NCBI GenBank assembly: GCA_046728115.1
Contig: JBKPDW010000493.1
Span: 1-5,425 of the forward strand
Direction: 5' to 3'
Origin: CAVSWN01 sp046728115
GTDB lineage: Bacteria > Acidobacteriota > Vicinamibacteria > Vicinamibacterales > CAVVIG01
DNA: 5,425 nt
A program made the position numbers and the translations under genes. The first letter of the stretch is position 1. Every line of letters starts with the position of its first letter. This document shows positions 1-5,306 of the stretch, piece by piece. Under the pieces are notes generated by a model. That model searched no databases, was not told the origin of the DNA, and saw only the letters and a program-made list of their open reading frames with translations.

Positions 1-731
1 TCGGTGAGCCGCCCCCTGAAGCTCGGCATGAGGCTCTTGCCGAACTCTTTCTCGATCTCCTTGGTCTCGCTCTTGCGAAACGAATGGAACCGGTTGGCGG
101 TATCGCGCACCTGAATCGTGAACGGATCTTCGTTGATGCGAATGCCGCGCACTTCGCGGCCGTCCGTGGTCACGACGCGCACGGGAAGGTATTCGGTGAA
201 GCCACGGCCGGGCACGGGCGAGGTACCACGGGGCAGCGCCTCGGCCGGTCCCAGAAACGACTGACGCAGGTAGCCGGGGCCGCGGCTCATGCCGACTTCA
301 GTCAGGTCCGGCCCCAGGCTGCTGCCTTGGCCACGGACGATGTGGCATGACGCGCATGCGAGCTTCTCGTAGAGCGCGCGGCCGCGCTCGGCGTCGCCCG
401 TCGCCGCCACCGCGCTGGTGCGCCCGAGCGATCGGACGTACGCGACCAGCTGGTCGATTTCGCCGCTGGTGAGCCGCCGGACGCGCGGCATGCCGCGCTC
501 CGGGATTCCCTCGTCGATGATCTTCCGCAGCGCATCGTCGGTTCCTGCGCGCGTGAGCGTCGGCCGGTTGAGCGCTGGTCCTTCGTCGCCGGTGCCGTCG
601 ATACCGTGGCATCGCGAGCACATGCCGTCGAAGAGCTTCTTGCCTTGCGCGATGACGTCGGCGGTGGCGTCCTGTGGAGCCGCCTGCGGCGTTGCCGCGA
701 TCGCGAGTGTAACGAGCAGAACCGGAAGCAT
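1..731 (-). CDS. Exported di-haem cytochrome c, PQQ-dehydrogenase-associated type (3' end outside window)
   Basis: The first 243 residues are present and the frame stays open to the window edge. Residues 1-20 look like a short hydrophobic export signal (MLPVLLVTLAIAA...), so the protein should act in the periplasm. There are two haem c sites: CSRCH at 38-42 and CASCH at 126-130. M81 (GMP) and M235 (SLMP) are candidate distal ligands. The stretch from about residue 112 (GDAERG...LACASCH...GPDLTEVG...YLRQSFLGP...TTDGREVRG) matches the haem-binding domain common in Planctomycetes, Verrucomicrobia and Acidobacteria next to PQQ-type dehydrogenases. The likely role is electron transfer from a periplasmic dehydrogenase; the partner is inferred and not visible here. 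The ATG at 731 was chosen because AGGGG lies 6 bases upstream. An in-frame GTG at 782 would add 17 residues and is less likely. The gene follows htpG on the same strand. Confidence 0.88.
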   Translation of the reverse strand, partial: MLPVLLVTLAIAATPQAAPQDATADVIAQGKKLFDGMCSRCHGIDGTGDEGPALNRPTLTRAGTDDALRKIIDEGIPERGMPRVRRLTSGEIDQLVAYVRSLGRTSAVAATGDAERGRALYEKLACASCHIVRGQGSSLGPDLTEVGMSRGPGYLRQSFLGPAEALPRGTSPVPGRGFTEYLPVRVVTTDGREVRGIRINEDPFTIQVRDTANRFHSFRKSETKEIEKEFGKSLMPSFRGRLT

Positions 732-737
732 CGTTGA

Positions 738-742
738 CCCCT
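738..742 (-). promoter_or_regulatory. Ribosome binding site of the cytochrome c gene
   Basis: On the minus strand AGGGG stands 6 bases before the ATG at 731. This supports that start over the upstream in-frame GTG at 782. Confidence 0.55.
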
Positions 743-778
743 GTCTGATGGTTTCGCCTATTGCGACGGATACTCTTA

Positions 779-801
779 TCACCTTTTTCGCATGAAGGTG
801 A
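779..801. repeat. Inverted repeat TCACCTT-N9-AAGGTGA between htpG and the cytochrome gene
   Basis: The arms at 779-785 and 795-801 are perfect 7-bp complements with 9 bases between them. The repeat lies 48-70 bases upstream of the cytochrome ATG and downstream of the htpG stop. Neither strand has a T-tract directly after the second arm, so it is not a typical intrinsic terminator. An operator is possible. A 7-bp repeat with free spacing is also expected by chance a few times in a window this size, so its function is open. Confidence 0.3.
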
Positions 802-862
802 CCGCCTTCGACGTTCCGCACCCGATCAGTCCGTCGTTCGGTTGACAGGCACGTGGCGGCGC

Positions 863-2803
863 TCACCCGCCCGGTATCCAGATCCGCGACGCTCCACCGC
901 CGGCCAAAGCGAGCGTGAGCGAGTTCAGGCGCTTGACGAACGTGGCCGGATCTTCGAGCTCGCCGCCCTCAGCGAGCAGCGCCTGATCGAACAGGATGTG
1001 GCTCCAATCGGCGAACAGCGCCGCGTCCGATTCCCGCTTCAGCCGCTGAACGACGGGATGATCCGCATTGATCTCGAGGATGGGCTTGGTGGCCGGTACC
1101 CGCTGGCCCGACTCGCGAAGTATCCGCTCGAGGTGGCGGCTGATGCCGTGCTCGTCGGCGACGAGACAGGCAGGCGAGTCGGTCAACCGGTGCGTGAGCC
1201 GCACACGGCTCGCGCGCTCCTTCAGCACGTCCTGGATGCGCGTCAGCAACTCCTTGTACTCGTCTTCCTTCAGCTCCTCAGCGACCTTCGACGAAGCCTC
1301 CCCCAGCTTGCTCACATCGAGGCTGCCCTGCGCCGCCGACTGCAGCTTCTTCCCCTCGAATTCTGTGAGTTGGGACACGACCCATTCGTCGATACGGTCC
1401 GTGAGCAGCAGCACTTCGACGCCATTTTTCCGAAACACTTCCAGATGCGGGCTGTGCTTCGCGGCGGAGAAGCCGTCGGCCGTCACGTAGTAAATGGCGT
1501 CCTGTCCGGCTTTGGCGCGGCTGGTGTAGTCGGCCAGCGATACCGTTTGATCGGCGGTATCGGTATGGGTGGAGGCGAAGCGGAGCAGCTTTGCGATTCG
1601 GTCTCTGTTGCCGGCGTCCTCAACAATGCCTTCCTTGAGCACCCGGCCAAACTCGGCCCAGAACGTGCCGTACTTTTCCTTCTGGTGTTCGGCCAGATCC
1701 TCGAGCAAGCCCAGCACTCGCTTGACCGACGCCGCGCGGATCTGTGCCACGTCGGAAGACTGCTGCAGGATTTCTCGCGACACGTTGAGCGGCAGGTCGC
1801 CCGAGTCAACGATGCCGCGGACGAAGCGCAGGTAAGCGGGCAGGAGCTGCTCGGCGGCGTCCATGATGAACACCCGCCGGACGTACAGCTTCACGCCGTG
1901 CCGCCGGTCGCGGTCCCAGAGATCGAACGGGGCGCGGCGCGGAATGTAGAAAAGCTGTATGAACTCCTGACGGCCTTCGACTCTCGCGTGAGCCCATGAC
2001 AAGGGCGGTTCGAAGTCATGGGCGACGTGCGTGTAGAGCTCGTGGTATTCCTTCTCGGTGATCTCAGATTTCGGCTGCGCCCAGAGCGCCGACGCCTGGT
2101 TGACCTGTTCGTCCTCGTCGGTGACGACTTGTGTCTTCGTGGCCGGATCCCACTGTTCCTTCTTCATGAGGATGGGGAAGGTGATGTGGTCCGAGTACTT
2201 GCGAAGGATCTCCCGCAGATGTGATCCTGATAGCAGCTCGTCTTCGCCCGCTCTGAGGTGCAGAGTGACGTCGGTGCCTCGCGTCTCTTTCCTGACGACT
2301 TCGACGGTGTAGTCTCCCTCGCCCGCGCTTTCCCACCGGACGCCCTCGTCGGCCGCGGCTCCAGCGCGACGACTGAGGAGAATGACGCGCTCCGCGACAA
2401 TGAAGGACGAGTAGAAGCCGACTCCGAACTGCCCAATGAGCTGGGCGTCCTTGGCGGCGTCGGTGGTCAGGCGATCGAAGAACTCGCGTGTTCCGGACTT
2501 GGCGATGGTGCCGATCTGATCGATGACTTCCTGCCGCGACAGGCCTATGCCGTTGTCCGAGACGGTGAGCGTGCGTGCGGCGCGATCGTAGCTCACACGA
2601 ATGCGCAACTCCGGATCGTCGTCAACGAGCGCGCCGTGGGCCAGATTCTCGAACCTCAGTTTGTCGCAGGCATCGGACGCGTTCGAGATGAGCTCGCGCA
2701 GAAAAATCTCCTTGTTGCCGTACAAGGAGTGGATCATCAGATGCAGGAGCTGCTTGACTTCGGCCTGAAATCCGAGCGTTTCCTTCGACGATGCGACGGC
2801 CAT
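863..2803 (-). CDS. htpG: HtpG, bacterial Hsp90 ATP-dependent molecular chaperone
   Basis: This is a complete 646-residue Hsp90, close to the usual bacterial length (about 620-640). It is a cytosolic dimeric chaperone that remodels client proteins, usually with DnaK, using ATP. The N-terminal GHKL ATPase domain covers about residues 1-235. It has catalytic Glu37 and Asn41 in FLRELISNASDACDKLR, nucleotide-binding Asp83 in SDNGIG, the lid region IGTIAKSGT at 97-105, the glycine loop GQFGVGFYSSF at 124-134 and GTDVTL at 176-181. The middle domain carries the conserved NVSREILQ at 340-347, whose Arg343 contacts the ATP phosphate. The C-terminal dimerisation domain ends with LEINADHPVVQRL and a short tail. 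The ATG at 2803 was chosen because AAGGA lies 9 bases upstream and the protein then begins MAVASSKETLGFQ, as family members do. In-frame ATG 2851 and TTG 2875 lack a ribosome site and would add atypical residues. All expected key residues are present. Confidence 0.97.
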   Translation of the reverse strand: MAVASSKETLGFQAEVKQLLHLMIHSLYGNKEIFLRELISNASDACDKLRFENLAHGALVDDDPELRIRVSYDRAARTLTVSDNGIGLSRQEVIDQIGTIAKSGTREFFDRLTTDAAKDAQLIGQFGVGFYSSFIVAERVILLSRRAGAAADEGVRWESAGEGDYTVEVVRKETRGTDVTLHLRAGEDELLSGSHLREILRKYSDHITFPILMKKEQWDPATKTQVVTDEDEQVNQASALWAQPKSEITEKEYHELYTHVAHDFEPPLSWAHARVEGRQEFIQLFYIPRRAPFDLWDRDRRHGVKLYVRRVFIMDAAEQLLPAYLRFVRGIVDSGDLPLNVSREILQQSSDVAQIRAASVKRVLGLLEDLAEHQKEKYGTFWAEFGRVLKEGIVEDAGNRDRIAKLLRFASTHTDTADQTVSLADYTSRAKAGQDAIYYVTADGFSAAKHSPHLEVFRKNGVEVLLLTDRIDEWVVSQLTEFEGKKLQSAAQGSLDVSKLGEASSKVAEELKEDEYKELLTRIQDVLKERASRVRLTHRLTDSPACLVADEHGISRHLERILRESGQRVPATKPILEINADHPVVQRLKRESDAALFADWSHILFDQALLAEGGELEDPATFVKRLNSLTLALAGGGASRIWIPGG

Positions 2804-2812
2804 ATCGTGGAT

Positions 2813-2817
2813 TCCTT
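2813..2817 (-). promoter_or_regulatory. Ribosome binding site deciding the htpG start
   Basis: On the minus strand AAGGA sits 9 bases before the ATG at 2803. The upstream candidates at 2851 and 2875 have no comparable sequence, so this site selects the shorter, family-typical N-terminus. Confidence 0.65.
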
Positions 2818-2909
2818 GCCGCAGTGATCGCCCCGCGGCGACTCCTACCATAGACGAAGGGCGCACCGCGTTCAACGCGTCGGTGAATTCGGGCTTTGAG
2901 GGCCGGCGC

Positions 2910-2922
2910 CTGGTCAGACCAG
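2910..2922. promoter_or_regulatory. Candidate operator: perfect palindrome CTGGTCAGACCAG
   Basis: This 13-bp sequence is a perfect palindrome with a single central base (6+1+6). It fits the TNGTNNNACNA pattern recognised by the FadR subfamily of GntR regulators, and its core TGGTC-N-GACCA is the best-known form of that site. It lies 107 bases upstream of the htpG ATG and just downstream of the predicted htpG -10, where a bound repressor would block transcription. With a one-base centre it cannot fold as an RNA hairpin, so a DNA-level role is more plausible. No GntR gene is in the window, so the regulator is unknown. Confidence 0.4.
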
Positions 2923-2937
2923 CGTGTGGACCTGGAA

Positions 2938-2967
2938 AGAATATGAGTTAATCGCACGCAGGGTCAT
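2938..2967 (-). promoter_or_regulatory. Possible sigma-70-type promoter for htpG
   Basis: On the minus strand ATGACC (2962-2967; 4 of 6 to TTGACA) and TATTCT (2938-2943; 4 of 6 to TATAAT) are separated by 18 bases. The start would be near 2931, giving a leader of about 130 bases before the htpG ATG. I saw no convincing heat-shock sigma-32-type promoter. The match is moderate and unproven. Confidence 0.3.
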
Positions 2968-2982
2968 ATGCTTGACAGAGCA

Positions 2983-2988
2983 TAAGAT
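2983..2988 (+). promoter_or_regulatory. Possible -10 element for the zinc-ribbon gene
   Basis: TAAGAT matches 4 of 6 bases of TATAAT and would start transcription near 2995, leaving room for the GGAG ribosome site at 3001-3004. No good -35 is visible at the right distance. The consensus-like TTGACA at 2972-2977 is too close to the gene to serve as the -35: its -10 would fall on the ribosome site. Confidence 0.2.
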
Positions 2989-3000
2989 GCGGTGCTAAGT

Positions 3001-3004
3001 GGAG
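3001..3004 (+). promoter_or_regulatory. Ribosome binding site of the zinc-ribbon gene
   Basis: GGAG lies 6 bases before the ATG at 3011. This supports the very short reading frame as a real gene. Confidence 0.6.
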
Positions 3005-3010
3005 TGAAGT

Positions 3011-3172
3011 ATGGCCATTCACGAATTCATCTGTCGAGCCTGCGAAAAACCGTTCGAGGTCGTGCGGCCCATGGCGGAAGCCTCAGCCGCCGCCAAGTGT
3101 CCGCATTGCGGCAGCACAAACGTCGAGCGGACGTGGAGTGCCGTCCAAACGGTCACGTCGAAGAAGAGCTGA
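3011..3172 (+). CDS. Small FmdB-type zinc-ribbon protein (53 aa)
   Basis: This is a complete 53-residue protein. Two Cys pairs, CRAC at 8-11 and CPHC at 30-33 followed by Gly34, form a zinc ribbon with four Cys ligands. The start MAIHEFICRACEKPFE and the core KCPHCGSTNVERTWS follow the pattern of the FmdB-type regulatory zinc-ribbon family (MPxYEYxCxxCGxxFE...CPxCGS). Members are small, probably soluble proteins. The name comes from a gene in a formamidase operon, and the molecular role is generally unknown. No export signal or membrane segment is seen, and the tail is short and basic (TSKKS). It starts divergently from htpG, about 207 bases away, and converges with the BON/SRPBCC gene, with 48 bases between the two stops and no clear terminator there. 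Identification as a zinc ribbon is strong; the function is unknown. Confidence 0.88.
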   Translation: MAIHEFICRACEKPFEVVRPMAEASAAAKCPHCGSTNVERTWSAVQTVTSKKS

Positions 3173-3220
3173 GGCCACCGTTACCGGTTGTGGAACGTCT
3201 GCGACGCGTTCGCCCGATGT

Positions 3221-4363
3221 TCATGAGGATTTTGCGGCATCGTGCGCGCGATGCCCGGTCTCGAGCGCGGTTTTCATACGCACGAGATCTTCGTGTAGAC
3301 GGCTCTTCGGGTCCGCGCCAAGCACGTTCATGACTGCGTGCGCCATCGCGCCGCCGGGCGGATTGTAGGAGAGCCTGACGTCGAGACGCGTCCGACGGGC
3401 GTCCACTGGGTCGAACCGAATCACGCCGGCGTGTTCGACCGTGCTGCCCTCCATCGTTTTCCATGCCAGCAGGCGATCCTGGACGCGGTCGGTGAGAACC
3501 GTCACAAAATCGATCGGGATAGCTGCGGCGGATACCGTCCAGCGCCACTGGCCTGGCTGTTTGGTTGTTCTGACGTCACGTACGTGACGCATGACGGTCG
3601 GCAGATTCGCCGGATTCTCCCAGAACGCAAACACCCGATCGACCGGCAGATCCACAGTAATCGTCTTCTGCAGATCGATGGCTCGACGCCCAGCCCCAAC
3701 GCCAACGAGACGACGAAATGGCAGATTTGTCGCGGCGCGAGCGATCATCGCCGCGCCGGCCGCAGCGAGCCCGACGCCCGTGCGATCGCGACGTATGACA
3801 CCGGCGCCGACGAGCGCGGCACCCGATCCCGCGATGATGGCGCGGGTGGCCGGCGCCCAGTTGCGCTGAAGAATGTCGGGTCTCGGCATCCGCGTACCCG
3901 GCGAGGTGCTTTCGGAAGAGGGTTCGTGGGCAGGCTGGATATGGCTGTCGAATCGCGTCTTCACGTTCTTCACGCCGACGACGGTGCGCACGGCGTTCAC
4001 GACTCGGTTTTTCTCGGCGGCCGGGATCGGGCCATCGAGCGTGACATGACCCGCGTGGACCTTCACTGTGATCGGGTGCGGATGCGAAACGACGCGCCCC
4101 AGCGCGCTGTGCACACGTTCTTCAAGTACGACGTCGTCCGGCGGCTCCCGATGAAATCGGTGCCGGGTGGTCGCAACGATGCCCCGTGTTCGGTTGGCCA
4201 GGTCGCGCCGAACGGTTGAGGTCCCCCTGAATGCCTGGTGTTTGAGGTGAACAGCCGCGTCGGCGAGTCGATGCCGCCGTCGATTTCCAGAGATTGGGTC
4301 AAATAGAAAGGCTGCAGCAGCACCTGCGCCGAAGGTGCCGATCCACATCGTGCGGTGTCGCAT
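3221..4363 (-). CDS. BON domain / YgaP-like membrane hairpin / SRPBCC domain protein
   Basis: This is a complete 380-residue protein with four parts. Residues 6-21 are a hydrophobic segment, followed by the FDPISGNRRRHR motif often seen at the start of such proteins. Residues about 78-142 form a BON domain (LEERVHSALGRVVSHPHPITVKVHAGHVTLDGPI...VVGVKNV when read in pieces), a fold associated with envelopes and phospholipid binding. Residues about 172-212 form two Ala/Gly-rich hydrophobic stretches split by RRDRTG, resembling the YgaP-like membrane domain. Residues about 230-370 form an SRPBCC (polyketide cyclase/START-like) ligand-binding domain, starting ITVDLPVDRVFAFWENPANLP. The role is unknown; a membrane-linked lipid or hydrophobic-ligand function is only inferred. 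The ATG at 4363 has GAGG upstream with a short 4-base spacer; the next in-frame ATG at 4348 is poorly spaced. It probably has its own promoter in the 200-base gap upstream. Confidence 0.87.
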   Translation of the reverse strand: MRHRTMWIGTFGAGAAAAFLFDPISGNRRRHRLADAAVHLKHQAFRGTSTVRRDLANRTRGIVATTRHRFHREPPDDVVLEERVHSALGRVVSHPHPITVKVHAGHVTLDGPIPAAEKNRVVNAVRTVVGVKNVKTRFDSHIQPAHEPSSESTSPGTRMPRPDILQRNWAPATRAIIAGSGAALVGAGVIRRDRTGVGLAAAGAAMIARAATNLPFRRLVGVGAGRRAIDLQKTITVDLPVDRVFAFWENPANLPTVMRHVRDVRTTKQPGQWRWTVSAAAIPIDFVTVLTDRVQDRLLAWKTMEGSTVEHAGVIRFDPVDARRTRLDVRLSYNPPGGAMAHAVMNVLGADPKSRLHEDLVRMKTALETGHRAHDAAKSS

Positions 4364-4563
4364 AGAGCACCTCGATAGGCTTGATGGAACCCGGACTCAT
4401 TCGTGGGCCGGTTCCGATGAGTGGAGCAAGCACGGTGCCGAAGCCTCGCCCGCGCCCCGTCCGGAGCCTCGGCCAACGCGAAGAACCGCCGACTGTTCCG
4501 TTGCCGGACCCAAAGCCCACACCACCATATACCACTGACACACGTGGCGGCTTCAGCTAGCAC
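4364..4563. other. Non-coding gap upstream of the BON/SRPBCC gene
   Basis: These 200 bases contain no frame with recognisable protein similarity; the short frames crossing it are Gly/Arg-rich noise. It should hold the promoter of the minus-strand gene that starts at 4363. TATATG on the minus strand at 4526-4531 is a possible -10, but no good -35 accompanies it. A GTCCGG (4459-4464) / CCGGAC (4504-4509) inverted repeat encloses 39 bases. No intrinsic terminator for the lipase-maturation-factor remnant is evident. Confidence 0.4.
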
Positions 4564-5111
4564 TCATCGAAGAGCCGGCTCCCTCCGCTTGTCCCGTGCT
4601 CGCAGCGTAACCGGCGCGTAATAGAGGCCAAGCAGGTCGCGATTCCACCACCGGCCTGTCCGCCGACGTTCGTCGGGCGTTGTGAACCGGTACGTGTAGT
4701 ACACCGCTCGCAGATAGTGTGGCGGCTGTGCGGGGAATGGATCTGTTTTCAACAGATCGAGGGTTGCTCGATCGCCTTCCAGGAGCCTCACGAGCAGGGC
4801 TGTGAACCACGGATGATCGTCGGGCCCACTCATGGCCGCGAACCACATCAGCCAGTCCAGGCGCAGATGATAGGGTGCGATCTGCGGCGGCAGGCGCGAG
4901 ATATCCCCGGGTTTGCCTTTGAATTCGTACTCCCGCCACACGGTCGCCGCGTGAGCGTTTCCGCATCGGTGCCCTCAATCACTATCTCGTGTCGCGTTCG
5001 GGTGATGCTGCCGGACGCACCGTACGTGTTCACGAGGTGCACGGGATTGAATGAATAGTTCATCAACTGTTGCGGCGAACGCATGTTCACGATCGGAAGC
5101 AACAGATATGC
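4564..5111 (-). pseudogene. Lipase maturation factor family remnant: N-terminus missing, one frameshift
   Basis: Two minus-strand frames together give the conserved C-terminal part of a lipase maturation factor (LMF1-like) protein. The first, from 5111, reads LLLPIVNMRSPQQLMN, YSFNPVHLVNTYG and HEIVIEGTDAETLT. The second resumes near 4950 with TVWREYEFKGKPGD, then PPQIAPYHLRLDWLMWFAAM, and ends at the stop 4564-4566 after RWWNRDLLGLYYAPVTLR. The shift lies around 4945-4960 and is explained by one missing base (or two extra). A TGA at 5112-5114 closes the first frame upstream, and none of the three frames beyond it encodes the several membrane helices expected in this family. About 170-180 residues survive where bacterial members are usually several hundred. 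Intact relatives are membrane proteins; the vertebrate homologue matures lipases in the ER, and the bacterial role is poorly known. The frameshift alone could be a sequencing error, but the missing N-terminal part argues for true decay. Confidence 0.8.
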
Positions 5112-5118
5112 TCATGTT

Positions 5119-5212
5119 CAGCGCTCGGGCGTGGACGTAAACGTGGTGGTGCAGTCGCGCCGATCAGTCGTCGTCGAGCTGAGCCGACGGTGAAGGCAGC
5201 GCCGGAGCACTG
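5119..5212. repeat. Imperfect inverted repeat, 13-bp arms 68 bases apart
   Basis: CAGCGCTCGGGCG (5119-5131) and CGCCGGAGCACTG (5200-5212) are complementary at 11 of 13 positions. The left arm begins 8 bases beyond the point where lipase-maturation-factor similarity ends. The enclosed DNA has no recognisable coding content. It could be the edge of a small repeat element or a structured leader. Confidence 0.4.
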
Positions 5213-5263
5213 CATCTCAACGGCGACCGCGGCGGTCGGTCGGTTCTCGTGTAGAGTTGCTCC
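5204..5263. repeat. Potential long hairpin between the remnant and the lipoprotein gene
   Basis: The outer arms GGAGCA (5204-5209) and TGCTCC (5258-5263) are perfect complements. Inside them CGACCG (5224-5229) and CGGTCG (5233-5238) form a 6-bp stem with the 3-base loop CGG. Short pairings such as AAC 5219-5221 with GTT 5243-5245 join the two stems. There is no T-tract after the structure on either strand, so it is unlikely to be an intrinsic terminator. It overlaps the right arm of the 5119-5212 repeat, so the two folds exclude each other. Confidence 0.4.
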
Positions 5264-5306
5264 ACGGATTTGACCTGAAGTGAACAGGCTTCGCACATTT
5301 TGCAAT

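Noticed and set aside
443..456. Perfect 14-bp palindrome CGACCAGCTGGTCG
   Set aside because: It falls inside the cytochrome gene over the codons for Asp-Gln-Leu-Val, a common haem-domain sequence, so coding constraint explains it.
842..847. TTGACA as a plus-strand promoter -35
   Set aside because: It would drive transcription antisense into htpG and there is no -10 at the proper distance.
761..1999. Long plus-strand open frame opposite htpG (412 codons)
   Set aside because: It lies wholly antisense to htpG apart from its first 100 bases, has no recognisable domain, and is rich in Arg/Leu as expected for a mirror frame of GC-rich coding DNA.
2804..2875. Longer htpG reading frame from TTG 2875 or ATG 2851
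   Set aside because: Neither has a ribosome site, and the added residues are not seen at the start of HtpG proteins, whereas ATG 2803 has AAGGA and a typical N-terminus.
3173..3220. Bidirectional terminator between the convergent zinc-ribbon and BON/SRPBCC genes
   Set aside because: Only a 3-bp stem with bulged flanks can be drawn and no T-tract follows on either strand.
3338..4219. Plus-strand open frame of 293 codons opposite the BON/SRPBCC gene
   Set aside because: The minus strand carries clear BON and SRPBCC signatures across the same bases; the plus frame shows no family pattern and is an antisense shadow.
5204..5263. Integron attC site
   Set aside because: The hairpin has AAC and GTT in suitable order, but neither side fits RYYYAAC and GTTRRRY, and no integrase or cassette array is visible.
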